From Myotis daubentonii (Eukaryota > Chordata > Mammalia > Chiroptera > Vespertilionidae), in the NCBI RefSeq assembly GCF_963259705.1, contig NC_081850.1, positions 39,765,167-39,829,166 on the forward strand: a DNA stretch of 64,000 nucleotides, read 5' to 3'. The position numbers were made by a program, and so were the translations under genes. Position 1 is the stretch's first letter. Each line of letters starts with the position of its first letter. Positions 11,519-23,794 of this stretch are shown piece after piece. Under the pieces are notes generated by a model. The model ran no database searches, had not been told where the DNA came from, and worked only from the letters and a program-made list of their open reading frames with translations.

Positions 11519-13000
11519 AATCAACTCTCTTGATACCAGCAGCTTTTCACAACACTCATCATCTAGTCAACTGCTTTTGTCAATCTCAAACTATCATTTA
11601 AGTACAGTACATGTACTTCTATGACATGCTTCCCCATTCACAATAGCCGTGACTCAGTAGCCTTCAACTCAACAGCCTTCAACTCAGCGCCCTTCAACTC
11701 AGCAGCCATTTCCAGAGCCATTTGCATAAAGGCCCTGAACAGTTTCTAAAACTTAAGTGCATGTTGAACAGCATTATTAGAGGCATTTTACCAGAGCCTC
11801 AAATTGATTTCACTGCTGCCTATGTTGCATTTATGCACAGGGAAAAAGTGAGAAAACCAAAGTATCCAAAGCCATAGACTAAAGTTAAACTTTGTAAACC
11901 CAGTGAAAAAGTAATCTAAAAAATATCTGATTCGGAGATCAGTTGTCACAAGGATGAACAATAATGATGTTATGCAAATATTTCTTTAGGACACAGTATC
12001 TATAAGCAGCCCTCGGGTCACCTTTTCTGACAAACCTTCCACAATCTCCCCAGGCAAAGTTCAGAACGCTGCCAACCTTCTCTTCTAACATTCGTACGTC
12101 TACAGTGGTATTTATCACATCATATTATATTTGTGGGGTTACTAACCATTGGGAGCTACTTGATGTTAGGAACCCCAAAATCATAAAAATTTGCTTCATC
12201 TGCCTTTCTGGAAAACTATTAAATATAATTTTCCTCACAAATCACTCACTTCTCTACATACATATGACTTCATTCATATATTGTATTCATAAATTTATAT
12301 ATTTTATGCCCCTCCTCCTAGCTGTTAGTTATCTCATTTTATTGTTTTCAGGAACATATTGAGATGATGTGTGTTTTACTTTATTTTGGGGTGTCTGTAT
12401 GTTTAACCATTCTTTTGGCTTGTGATGAGCCAAATTTTCAGTTGAAAAACATCAACATAAGTACAAATGACTGAATTTTCTATTATTACATTCCAGCATT
12501 GACTTCTTTAAAAATGAATATTTATTTGCTATAAATTATCAGCTCTAGGTCAAGATCTTCCTCACAGTCTGGAAACCATTTAGACCTCATAGCTCAACTT
12601 TAAAATCATGGTGCTTCAAACTGCCATTGCTGATGATGACAGTATTGACAATGACTGACAATTACATTGAAGAACTGACCTCTGATTTTTAAAACTCGGG
12701 AAATGTCTTGAAAATTTCTCTCCATAGCTATTTTATCTACATTCATCATTTAGGATTATTAGGCCAGTCATACTACCTGTCACCTCTTCTTTAACCTGTA
12801 GTGCATTGGATGAACTAAAGTCCTAGACAATCTGATCTTAACTATCCAGGCTAATTTTGTCCACATGAAACCCTTTATTAAAATGCTAAGTAAAAAAAAA
12901 AAAGATCTACTGTATGGAGATGAGGAGTGGAAGGGAGGTGTGCGTATTTCTTCTTCTTTCAAAGCATCTGAAACCCCTAAAGCAATGCCTCTCAAAGTTT
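11519..13000. other. Unassigned intergenic DNA
   Basis: No confident repeat or gene. At 11650-11705 a short imperfect tandem of about 18 bp repeats CTTCAACTCAGCAGC-like text three times. An A-run occurs at 12892-12903. Confidence 0.45.
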
Positions 13001-13008
13001 ACCTAGAG

Positions 13009-13319
13009 CAGTAGTTCTCAACCTTCCTAATGCCGCCACCCTTTAATACAGTTCCTCATGTTGTGATGACCCCCAACCATAAAATTATTTTCGTTGCTAC
13101 TTCATAACTGTAATTTTGCTACTGTTATGAATCGTAATGTAAATATCTGATATGCAGGATATATTTTCCTTGTTACAAATTGAACATAATTAAAGCATAG
13201 TGATTAATCACAAAAACAATATGTAATTATATATGTGTTTTCCGATGGTCATAGGCGACCCCTGTGAAAGGGTCCTTCGACCCCCAAATGGGTCGCGACC
13301 CACAGGTTGAGAACCGCTG
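13009..13319 (+). mobile_element. SPIN-like non-autonomous hAT, family B (long form)
   Basis: A 311-bp hAT with termini CAGTAGTTCTCAACCTT and GGTTGAGAACCGCTG and a perfect 8-bp target duplication ACCTAGAG at 13001-13008 and 13320-13327. The right end carries the GGGTCGCGACCCACAGG block that I associate with SPIN (Space Invader) elements, hATs known for horizontal transfer among vertebrates. A sister copy at 42589-42789 lies in the opposite direction and lacks about 90 internal bases. Confidence 0.92.
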
Positions 13320-13327
13320 ACCTAGAG

Positions 13328-16300
13328 GATGTGTATTGAATAGGCAGATTCCAAGGACCCACCTCCAGCAATTATAATTTTGCTCTCCCTTTGATAAACA
13401 CTAATAAAGATAAGCTGCAAAAGGAGATTTGAGCAAAAGGAGGCCTCCATAAATGACAAACTAAAATAGCAACCTTAAAAAAAATGAAAGGATGTTTCAA
13501 CCCCATATTCAATTTTCATTTCCTATTTGCTGTAAAGTCTGCAAAAGATAAAGGCATGACTAACAAAAGGTGAGAATGCAAGTTTGGCTTGAAGAAAACA
13601 GAAACCACAGTTTGTCAGAGTCTGCAACACTTTTTCAATCATTTTTGCTGTAAATTAATAATCTCAAAGGGCTTTTCTCTTCAAATGCCACCAGATCAAA
13701 TGGTACCCAGAAAGCAGTTTGGCCTGTGAAATTTTAGCCTTCCTGCAACAATGTTTATTTCCACATTTGCTAAACTGTCAATTTAGAACTGGCAAGGTCT
13801 CCCAGTGTTTACAAAGAAAGGTTTTGCTAGTGAATGTTAGTCCAAAGACACTAACAGAAATGGAATCAACCTACAAAGAATACAGGGAATGAGAAAATAA
13901 TTTGGCCATTTCACTCAAAATTTCCAACTATAATCTATAAATAATCTAGGGCTCTCCACAATTCATATCCTTTTAACTAGCACGTCGGGGCGTTTTGCTG
14001 TTGTTGTTTTTTCTTTTTATTCCAGTAACTTGAGACTAATTTAAAGGGGAAAAAAATCCCTGGCATATGTTTTATTTTCCTGTACTGAACCCAAACTACA
14101 CTGTTACTTAAGCAACTGTATTCAGATTGAAAGAACAATTTAAGCTAGTTCCTATTCTATTTATTTCCTGAATCATCACCTTCAAATATCTGTCCTTTGG
14201 GATAGCTATGCATCTGAAAATGTTGCTTTCAAAGAGGTGCCTTGGAACTCCAGGGTAAAGAAATAGCACACCCAGACACTTCCGTCTGTGAGGAGTGACT
14301 ATGTCAAAACAGTTGTGATCCTGCTCAGGTTACAAAGATGCCCTGTTTTCCACACAACCCCAGGCCATTGTCAACAATTCATTCTCCTCATGTGATTTCC
14401 TTCAAAAAATTAAGATAACTACTCCCACTAGGCTCAAATATTACAGGTTTTTTTAGTCAATGATGCTCATGCTATTTGTCATGTTTATGTGATTTTAACT
14501 TCATATAGAAATCTTAATTGGGAACAAAGCCTCAATGTTAGTGACTAGGGCTTAAACATTTAAAACAGTTTATACTATCTCTTGTGTAAATTTGAGAGAT
14601 TATGGAATCTCTAGTAGGAAGAATTTCACGGCAAATTGCTTCATTGCTTCTCCTAAAAGTGGAGCTTTAAGGTAGCAATGCGGAGGCCTGTTATAAATGG
14701 TCTGAGGTTTATTGGTGTGCATATTTTAAATATATCAGTGAATAACTTTCTTAAGTGTTCATCTTGTATAGATGTGCAAAATTTCCCCATGCTCTAATCC
14801 AGGACAAAGCCCACATCTAGTAGTCCATCCTCAACAATAGTAACTTTGTCCATTCTGAGTGACTGACATAACTAAAGTGAAGTCGATTTTCTAAACAATT
14901 TCATTCCTCAAAGACCTATGGCTCCTAATAATGATGCATTCCTGTTTTCATCTAAATTGTAAGAGAAAGTTTAAGGACTTTTTTTACTTTTCTAAGGCTA
15001 CTTAAACCCAAAGTGAAAAGGCAAATTACTGTAAAATCAAAAAGAAGCAAAATCCTAGGTTTTTAATTATTTTTATAATTTAAATACCCTGGAGATAAAT
15101 CTTGTGATTCCCCAACAACAAAAACAAACAAAAATGGCTTTAGTTATATGCAAAGTAACTCCTAAGTTGTCAAATTGTAAGAACTAGTTATTAAACTAAG
15201 CACTAAGATAAAACTAGTCAGTTTGTGAGACTAATTTGTTTGTGAGAGCATTACTGACATAAACCTAAATTAACTTCAAAATATCCTCCTCCAAATGTCG
15301 CTTTTGTTTGCACACTGTAAGAGCCACTTCAAATATTATTTATTTCTACTTGATAGGATATGTGTCATATAAGAAATCAAATAACTATAAAAAATTACCA
15401 CTCCCTGATTTGATATTTTTAAATATCCCAACAACTTGTTGTATTTATACAAAACAAAGTCAAATGTATTTGTTTCAATAGTTTTTATAGAACGGTTTGC
15501 TCTATTACATATAGATTTCACATTTAATGGAATATTTTCTAAACAAAGCTTTTGTACTATTGGTGACCCTTCAAAATATGCACATACACACAAAAATACA
15601 TGTAGAAATTTTTATGCACTAAGAGAAAATATTGGGTATGTCATATAAAAATACTCTTGAGTTATAATTATCCAGATTATGACTTCATATACCTTTTTCT
15701 GATACTTTTAAAAATATAATGGGCGAGATCACTAATGACAGGGAGAGAATAGGGCCACAGAGGAAAGCCTTTAATACCAAAAATTAGTTAAATTACTGGG
15801 AAAGGCGCAATGATGTAGAGAATGCCTTCTGCCCGTCTTCCAATGATTTAAAACCTGCTGATGCCTCAAAGAAATATTCAGAACAATATTGTGTTTGGAG
15901 GGGGTTTTATTTTATTTTTCATTTTGTACTGCATCCATCTGGAACAAATCTCCCTGGGTGTGTTACATCTTGAAAACACAATTAAAAACATTAATCGGAT
16001 CTGGCCTACCAGATCACATAACCTTGGTTGCCCAGTACACTCTGACATTCTCTAACCAAAGCAAAGGGGTGGTGGGGGAGTTGTTGAGATTAAAAGAGTT
16101 GTTTCAGGTGTGGTTTGTGGTGTCACTGCTCCAGACAGGGCGAAAATCTGGGTGACTAAGCAATCCTCGCCTCCTGACCACCATACCTAATGAACCTACG
16201 TGTGATCACCTAACAGGTGACCCTCACTGAGGCTTCAAAAGGAAAACAGAACTATTAATATCTTCTCATTGAAATCCAATGACTATAAACTTCCTTTAGT

Positions 16301-16437
16301 TGTTCTCTAAGAATTAAGAATAACCTTAATTTTTCTGATTATTAAAATATTGTGTGCAGGTTCTTTTAAAGCAAGATAAAAATCACTCCAAATCTCATAA
16401 TTTCACCACCTGAGGATGGCCAGATGATCTTTCTTCT
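13328..16437. other. 3.1 kb without recognised repeats
   Basis: I see no SINE, LINE, LTR or DNA transposon in this AT-rich block, which contrasts with the dense insertions on both sides. No believable reading frame, splice-site pair or RNA fold was found. The absence may mark constraint or only my limited sensitivity to old repeats. Confidence 0.4.
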
Positions 16438-16448
16438 AGTATTTTAAA

Positions 16449-16644
16449 AATATTTTTATTGATTTCAGAGAGGAAGGGAGAGGGAGAGAGAGATAGAAAC
16501 ATCAATGAGATGATGAGAGAAAGAATCATCAATAGACTGCCTCCTGCATACCCTCAGGCAAGTGCCCTGACCTGGAATCGAACCATTACCTCCTGGTTCA
16601 TAGGTCCACCCTCAACCACTGAGCCACACCAGCTGGGCTCTCCC
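16449..16644 (-). mobile_element. VES SINE
   Basis: Minus-strand VES with inverted tail (TTTTTATTGATTTCAGAG), purine-rich body and inverted tRNA head (GGAATCGAACC, CTGAGCCACACCAGCTGG). The flanks AGTATTTTAAAAAT (from 16438) and AGTATTTTTTAAAT (from 16645) are an imperfect target duplication, so the insertion is older than the VES at 10302. Confidence 0.92.
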
Positions 16645-16658
16645 AGTATTTTTTAAAT

Positions 16659-17242
16659 GCGTGTTATCTAACAGAATTACATTTGACCTCAGGAAAAAAA
16701 AAAAAGCCAGGTATTCAATAACATACAAGGAAGTATTAAGAATTTCCCTTGACCTCACTCTTTGTCTAGTTGGGTGCTTGGCCACATCCCTGCTCAGATC
16801 TACCAATTTCCAAGGTCTGGTAGTATTTGCTGGCCTTGGTGAGCATTTCTTTTACCTACACGGTCTGGGTTTCTGATGCTCTGAAGCGAAGCCCACCTCT
16901 AGGACATACAGGAACTTTGTGTGAAGGGTGTACACGCACACACCCAAACTTTCAAAAAGGCACTGTTGCTTTTTGAAACAGTCTCCATCTGCACTGTTCA
17001 TCTGGGGAAGAGCTCTAACTGCACAGCCCTGCTCAGGCAGCCTGACTGCAGAGATGGAGTCCATGAAAACCCTCCAGTGTGCACTCCTCCCAGGCGTCTC
17101 CGCCTCCCAGCCTGCCTGCAGAGCTGCACCGAGGGTGCAAGACGTCATCACCACTGTCAACCTCCATCCTCAATCTCCACAGTTGGCTATGTGGTCTGCC
17201 ACATCTGACAGTTTTAGACAGAGAAACACTGCCTTTGACTGT
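16659..17242. other. Unassigned, moderately GC-rich DNA
   Basis: Several overlapping open frames of up to 133 codons lie here on both strands. None resembles a known domain, and the longest plus-strand one runs into the adjacent SINE. I regard it as non-coding. Confidence 0.45.
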
Positions 17243-17373
17243 GTTTCTAAATGCTTAGAGCATCGGCCAGTGTACCGAAGGATCCCAGGTTCCATTCCTG
17301 GTCAAGGGAAGGGCATGGACCTGGGTTGAAGGTTCCATCCCTGGCCCAGGTCGGGGCACATGCCTGAGTTAAC

Positions 17374-17417
<44 letters not shown>

Positions 17418-17495
17418 CTCTCTCTCTCCCTTCCTCCCTCTGTCCCTTCCACTCTGTCTAAAACATCAATGGAAAAAATATACTCAGGTGAGGAT
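17243..17495 (+). mobile_element. VES SINE (diverged head)
   Basis: Plus-strand VES. The head is worn (CTTAGAGCATCGGCC), followed by B-box-like GGTTCCATTCC repeated twice, GGGGCACATGCC, a (CT)n tract and the normal end CATCAATGGAAAAAATA, CTCAGGTGAGGATTAAC. The tail passes into a GAAGGA array. Confidence 0.9.
17378..17415. repeat. (CT)n microsatellite inside VES
   Basis: About 18 uninterrupted CT units in the pyrimidine-rich body of the VES at 17243. This body is a common seed of microsatellites in the family; the VES at 48399 shows the same. Confidence 0.95.
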
Positions 17496-17499
17496 TAAC

Positions 17500-17574
17500 A
17501 AAAAAGAAGAAGAAGGAGAAGGAGAAGGAGAAGAGAAGGAGAAGGAGAAGGAGAAGGAGAAGGAGAAGGAAAAG
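17500..17574 (+). repeat. (GGAGAA)n polypurine tail array
   Basis: Tandem GGAGAA hexamers, preceded by GAA triplets, directly follow the VES tail. The array is purely purine on one strand for about 75 bases, which makes triplex (H-DNA) formation possible. Confidence 0.93.
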
Positions 17575-17727
17575 AAATACTAACATTTGGGAGAAGCACA
17601 GAGTACTTTGGCCTCCTCAAAAGCAGCACCCGCTGAAAGGTTGAGACCCAGTTCCCTGTTTGGCAGGTGACGTTGTGAATTAGGAGTCAAACACAAGAAA
17701 AGGTATAAAGTGGGTGTCTTCCTATTG

Positions 17728-18195
17728 CAGTGATGGCGAACCTTTTGAGCTCGGCGTGGCAGCATTTTGAAAAACCCTAACTTAACTCTGGTGCCGTGTC
17801 ACATATAGAAATTTTTTGAAATTTGTAACCATAGTAAGACAAAGATTTATATATATATTTTTTAAATATATTTTATTGATTTTTTACAGAGAGGAAGGGA
17901 GAGGGATAGAGAGTTAGAAACATCGTTGAGAGAGAAACATCGATCAGCTGCCTCCTGCACACTCACTACTGGGGACGTGCCCACAACCAAGGTACATGCC
18001 CTTGACAGGAATCGAACCTGGGACCCTTGAGTCCACAGGCTGACTCTCTATCCACTGAGCCAAACCGGTCAGGGCAGATTTATATTTTTTATATTTATTT
18101 TATATATTTAAATGCCATTTAACAAAGAAAAATCAACCAAAAAAATGAGTTCGCGTGTCACCTCTGACACAGGTGTCATAGGTTCACCATCACTG
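17728..18195 (+). mobile_element. Non-autonomous hAT, family C, interrupted by VES
   Basis: Termini CAGTGATGGCGAACCTTTT and AGGTTCACCATCACTG are inverted repeats. The target duplication TCCTATTG (17720-17727) and TCCTGTTG (18196-18203) differs at one base. Without the nested VES (17853-18075 plus its duplication) the element is about 235 bp. It matches the uninterrupted copy at 30127-30360 almost throughout, which serves as the empty site. Confidence 0.95.
17853..18075 (-). mobile_element. VES SINE nested in hAT
   Basis: Minus-strand VES inside the hAT at 17728. The target duplication AGATTTATAT stands at 17843-17852 and 18076-18085. The inverted B box GGAATCGAACC and A box region GAGCCAAACCGG are intact. 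The hAT must be older than this SINE. Confidence 0.95.
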
Positions 18196-18203
18196 TCCTG
18201 TTG

Positions 18204-21200
18204 TCTGGTCACATTGAACCTGGAGTCCCTGATATTTTCCAGCGCAGTGAAATTTCTGCCACATCCTCACTGTCGGTGGACTGTCAGTGCTGGTCTTTGG
18301 AAGTATTATGAAGTTTTCTTTTAAAATGTCTTCCTAAGACCGTTAGTGTAAAGTGGGGAACTGTTGAGTCAGGGACTGCTAGCTAGTTGCTATTTTAAGC
18401 TGGTAGCTGGTAATTAGTTTCCTAAAATCCATCACCCCCTCCTGATTTTATAACCCACCTATAACCATAAACCTCAGCTGACACTACTATTGTTATAATA
18501 GAGGTAGTAATACAGAAAATACCTTGAGAATTTTAATAAAGCCAAATATCCTATTTGCTTGCAAATGTATTTACAAGTATAATGATACCCTCCGGAAAGA
18601 AGTGTTCTAAATGATTTGTACTGGAGACTCTTTAGGAAGTGTTCCCTTGATATATGAATGGCCTAGTAAATCTTTTTAAATGAATATTTCTAGAACTCAG
18701 TCAATATTAGCTATATTGGTGTTTACAATGTTTATCATTAAAATTACAATGACGGCATAGAAATTATTTGAACTGCCTCTTTTACCCATTTCCATAGGAA
18801 GTATTCTATTTGGGGGAAATGAAAACATCCACATTTTTTGAATAGGGAAGAGCCATTGTTTTCAATATCTAAAATGCACTGTGCCAAGCCAATCTTGTTT
18901 TATCCATTTAATATAAAATAAAACTTTAATGTCAACAAAGGAATATGTTAAAGAGTTATGGTTTATCCAGTTAAAAGAATATTTTAATACAGTAGAATGT
19001 CACTTTTAAACATATGCATACATCATTCTAATAAATACACAATGATGTTTAATAGCTATCCCTGCCTTTTGATAATGAGTGGTTTTCATAACTGTACTTT
19101 TCCATATCTTCTAACTTATCTATAATGAACATGTACTATTTTAAAAATATTTTTTCAACAGTAACATGAATTTTACTGTGAATTATAAAGCAACTACCTT
19201 GATAAAGTTTTCAACTCCCATGTACCTTGTGAAACACATATCCCAGTCAAATTTCTTTGAAATTAATTTCCAAATTACAGAGGCTTTATTTTAGAAATCG
19301 AATGGCTTTATTTTAAAAATGTTAATTTAAAAAAGAAAACATAAGCATACAACATTGAGTACCAAAATAAGAAAAATGCTAGCATTTGCTATAGAAAACA
19401 AACCATGGACGACCACAGTTCCTTTCTAATAGCGAAGCCATATTCCAATCACCAGATTAAGTACTTTGTAAACCAACCCTCAGATTTGGAGGGAAACAAA
19501 TAAAAAATAGCTTGTTGTTGAATGGGTATAAGCTATTTTAAAACTTCCATTTCCAGAACTTCTACACACTTCATTTAAAATCTAGCGTTTCTCATGCACT
19601 TGCATGCATACACGTATTTACTTGCTTTCCATTGGAGATCCAGCCAAAGCTATAGCTCAGCACTTTGACAAGACCACCTCGAGAATATACCCCAAACAGG
19701 ACGTCATTTGAAATTCCTCTGGTAAGCTGTCTGGTATGAATCCAAAACGAAAACCTACCTTTGGGGGCTCCTGTCCTCAAACCTACCTTTAACGGAGCTA
19801 CATCCAGAGGCTAAGAAAATGTAAAGCAGGTCAATAGAGGAAAAAAGGTACTTCAAGGAGGTTAGGATTTATTGGAGGAAGAGATCAATATCCATGGTCA
19901 GCTGTGATTTAGAATTATGGTGATGACAGTCACAGTGTTTGATGTTTAACCTTTATACATTATTTAATTCAAGAGCCTCTTCCACACTCACTTTTTCTTC
20001 CCCCCTTCCCAACAAGCCCCTTAAAGCTGTCAAAATAAGACTCAAGCCAAACCAAAATAACTATGTACTAAACCGTTCTCAATTAAACTTGTAGATTAAC
20101 ACAAGCCTAGGTGAAAATTAATTCTTTAGATATAGATATATTACTTTAGCCAGGAAAAACAAGTTAGCTAAAAGCAAAATGTTGAATTTGGAGAACAAAT
20201 AGAAAAAAATCTTAGAATAACCAAGATAAGACTGTATCACACATACAAACATAATCAACAACTAAAATGCGCTATAAGACATTTTGCTATGCTAATTCCA
20301 TCCGTATAGCATATTTTTAAATTGTCACTCCTAAATAGAGGAGTGACATGATCAAGAAGTCATTTAAAGTCAAATTAAAGCAAAAGCACTTTAAAGTACA
20401 AACCATCTATTTAACCAACTCTAGTCAAAATAGAAATTATAGCTTTAATAATATCATTTTTATGTTCAGAAAATTTAAATATTCAAATACTATCCCTTAC
20501 TTTTTCTACTGCAACCTACAATTGCAAAGTAACTTTATATTCATTTACAAATGGAAATTTTAAGAAAATTAACAAATACTAAGGTACTAATAGAAAATAA
20601 TAAATACACATTTTGTTTGCCCCAATCATTGGAGGATAAGCTATTTAAAATATTGCAATGTACACTGAAAATAATATTACATTTATTTTACCTAAATAAT
20701 GTCTTTATATTTTAAGACACAACTTCAACCTTGGGGTCTAAGATTAATCTTCATTTCACCCCAAGTATTTAAATTACTGAATGCTTTAGAATATATCTTT
20801 GTTTCTCTCTAAGAAACTGAGAATATTAAATAGGTCATCAGTCACATTACCTTATCACTCTATAAAATAAATTTTTTTCAACTACGCTCTTGACTCCTAC
20901 CACCTGAAATACAACCTCTGAGCTCACTGCATTCTCCCGAGATCAGCAAACAGTGAGGATACTTAATAAGCTTTATAAAGCACTTTTCACAATCCACATA
21001 AGTTTAATAGACCTAATCCTCTTCTGCAGATTCTTCTAAAGTTTTCTAACAAATCTCCACCAAGGACCAAGCCAGGAAGAACTCTTTGGTGCGCCGAATG
21101 TAAAAAGGCTCCTTTGATCTACACCACTTAGCAGCTGCATTTCTGTACACTTAAAAGAAACATGAAACTCACCAGATTTGTTTGTTTGTTTTTCATTTGG

Positions 21201-22262
21201 GCAACCTTCAAACAGAGGAACTATAATCAGTCCAGCTGTCTCCTCATTTCACTCTGCCAAAGCCGGCCAGTGCGACAGGTGCAGGGAGAGCAGCAGCAGG
21301 CTCACCGTCGTGGAGGCGGACTGAGGGGGAGGGAGCCCGCTCCCGGGGCAGTGGAGGAGCCCGGGCAGGGGAGCCTGCCACAGGTTGAGGCAGGGATTGG
21401 CTTTGTGGCAGCTCCGTCTCCCAGCTTTGCTTCCAGCCCTGTGGGGAGTTTGCAAATGAGGCGAACTCCCTTGATCCAAGGGCAGGCTCCTAGAGCAAGC
21501 TCCAGGACCTCTGTCTCACCTGTGGAGCTAAATCAATGCAAAGAGGGGGAATTGAATTAATGAAGAATCCCTTCCTCCCCATCACACCCACTGCCACCTA
21601 GAGCAAAGGAAGTCCTTTCTGGGTTTCCTCGGGATGTCACTGGCTTTCCTAACTGGACAGTAATGACTCTGGCCCTCATCTGACACTGTGCAGGGCATTG
21701 GTTATTCAGACTTGCATGAAACGTTTCCCAACCCAGGGCCTATTTATAGCCGAAGTCTCCTTTGTTTACAGAGCCTTGTGGGATCAGGAGGGAATAGACC
21801 ATTTACCCTGCCAGGCAGGGGCTTTGCCTCTCCAGGGCTCATTGTTTACACTAAATATAAATATAAATATGAACTCTGATGCTTCCTAACACTGACGAAG
21901 TACAATAACATGGTTGGTGGCTCCATCTTGCCCCCTTTCACACGTGTGCCTGAGTAAGGGTACAGCATGAAGATGAACCCTGCCGAGCCATCAGGGCGGT
22001 AAGAAGGTGCTGCCTTCTGACGTCAGAGTCTCACCTGGGGAATGTGCACAGTTTTCTCCAGAGACGTTAAGAGTTGGCTCTGTTTTCCTACATTGTGCGG
22101 GGCTCCCGAAATAGCGACAGGGACCACATTCGACCCATCTTTCACATTCCTGACAAGGTTCCAGAAAGTAAAATTTCCATTTCCTCCTGTTTGATCTTAG
22201 TTATGTCTTGCTGCTCCATTTTACAACAAAATTTCTGAAAAGGATAATAATGATCGTCACAC
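18204..22262. other. 4 kb repeat-poor block
   Basis: AT-rich from 18.2 to about 21.1 kb, then GC-richer to 21.9 kb. No young mobile element interrupts it. Open frames at 21162-21560 and 21249-21479 overlap on opposite strands and encode low-complexity, proline and glycine-rich text with no known domain, so I do not call a gene. Confidence 0.4.
21240..21880. promoter_or_regulatory. Candidate cis-regulatory stretch
   Basis: A GC-richer island in AT-rich surroundings with clustered matches to developmental factor motifs: a perfect MEF2-type CTATTTATAG (21740-21749), forkhead-type TGTTTAC twice (in TTTGTTTACA at 21761-21770 and ATTGTTTACA at 21841-21850), and an AAATATAAATAT run just after. The stretch is free of mobile elements. 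Motif matching alone is weak evidence, so this is only a candidate enhancer. Confidence 0.3.
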
Positions 22263-22269
22263 AGTTTTC

Positions 22270-22638
22270 CTTTTTATTATTATTATTGATGCAACATTGA
22301 TTAATTGCATAGAAATTTCAGGTATACAACATTGTGATTCAATACCTGGATACTCTATTGCTTACAACCAAAAAGACTAATTTCCTTCCATTTCCTATAT
22401 TTTGACCCCCTTTTTCCTATTTGCCTTCCGCCCACCCCACTTCCCTTCTGGTGACCGCCATTCTATGGTCTGTATCTATGAGTTTGTTTGTTTTATGTTA
22501 GTTCATTTATGATTTCTTTTTTTTGGTGGAATAGTTTTTGTCCTTTTCTGTTTGACTTATTTAACTTCACATAATACCCTCAAGACCCACCCATCTTGTC
22601 ACAAATGGCAGTATTTCATCTTCTTATGCTCGAGTAGT

Positions 22639-22678
<40 letters not shown>

Positions 22679-23105
22679 CAACACACCTTTATCCATTCAT
22701 TCATCAGTGGACACCTAGGTTGTTTCTATATCTTGGCTATTTTAAATTATGCTGCAATAAATATAGGTGTACATATATCTTTTAAAATTAGTGTTTTCAC
22801 ATTCTTCAAATAAATACCCAGGAAAGGAATTGCTAGATCATATGATAATTCTATTCTTAATTTTTAAAGGAACCTCCATTCTGTTTTCCACAGTGGCTGC
22901 ACCAATGTATAATCCCACCAACAGTGTATGAAGATTCCCTTTTCTCCACATCCTCTCCAACACTTATTTCTTGTCATTTTGATAATAACCATTCTAACTG
23001 GTGTGAGGTGCTATCTCACTGTGTTTTTTATTTGTATTTCCCTAATAATTAGTGAGGTTGAACATCTTTTCATATGCCTGTTAGACATCTACATGAGTCT
23101 TTCCC
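22270..23105 (-). mobile_element. L1 LINE 3' part
   Basis: Minus-strand L1 holding the 3' UTR and the last ~600 bp of ORF2. Plus-strand phrases such as CAAATGGCAGTATTTCATCT, TCTTGGCTATTTTAAATTAT, GTGGCTGCACCAATGTATAA and GAACATCTTTTCATATGCCT are all in the inverted order expected for ORF2. A (TG)n run at 22638-22675 interrupts it. No intact frame remains. Confidence 0.9.
22638..22675. repeat. (TG)n microsatellite
   Basis: About 18 TG units inside the L1 at 22270, at the site where ORF2 normally reads (in inverse) TATTGTATATATG. Confidence 0.95.
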
Positions 23106-23290
23106 AGATTAATTAAACAGAATTGAGAGTCTGGAAATAAACCCACACATGTATGGAGAACTAATTTATGAAGGAGCCAAGAATATACTAGAGAAAGAGA
23201 AGTCTCTTCAATAAGTGTATTATAGTATCGTATACCTGAAACCTACATAATTTTATTAATGAATGTCACCCCAATAAATTTTTTAAAATA
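23106..23290 (+). mobile_element. L1 fragment, opposite strand, internally deleted
   Basis: Plus-strand L1 text directly abuts the minus-strand L1. It starts in ORF2 (AGATTAATTAAACAGAATTG, then GGAAATAAACCCACACATGT, AGTCTCTTCAATAAG) and jumps at about 23213 to an L1 3' end (TATACCTGAAACCTACATAA, AATGTCACCCCAATAAAT). The intervening ORF2 and UTR are missing. It may be a separate truncated L1 or the inverted partner of the neighbour plus a second element. Confidence 0.7.
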
Positions 23291-23742
23291 AGATAAAATT
23301 TAAAAACATTCAGTTTATATCAAACTTATTTATTGGTTCTTTTTCTGTTTCTTTCACTGTGGTCGCCTGAGGCTATGAGGCCTTTTTATTAGTGTTGTTC
23401 ATCTTATTCCTTTAGCACTCGGGCTAAGAAAACCTTGATCATTTATAATCTTAAGGACCAGGCCATTTTGCTGGAAAGAGAAGGAAGTTAACAGTCCCAA
23501 GTCTTATTTTGATGCAATGCATTTGGGAAGAACCCAAATGATTTCACAAATGAATAGAATTTAGCCAAGCAGGGAGAAGAAAATAGGGCATCGGAGATTG
23601 GAAAAAAATAAATGGTACCTTGACAACCAGAGGAGAAATTTTCACTATGTGCCATGAGTGGTTTTACAGCTATCCATGACCAGAATTGGTTTTTGGAAGG
23701 AGTTAGGAAACCACATCATTAGAAACACTTGTACTATAATGC

Positions 23743-23765
23743 GGGGGGTGGGGGGAGGGAGGGGG
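23743..23765 (+). repeat. G-quadruplex motif
   Basis: Runs of 6, 6, 3 and 5 guanines are separated by single T or A bases, which satisfies the strict G3+N1 quadruplex pattern with one-base loops, the most stable class. Confidence 0.7.
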
Positions 23766-23794
23766 AATGCCTGGAATTTGAGGTATGGATTTAG

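Noticed and set aside
16852..17329. Overlapping 102-133-codon frames
   Set aside because: The plus-strand frame runs into a VES SINE and neither strand shows a domain.
21162..21560. 132-codon frame in GC-rich sequence
   Set aside because: Low-complexity translation, a competing antisense frame and no known domain. It is better seen as part of a possible regulatory island.
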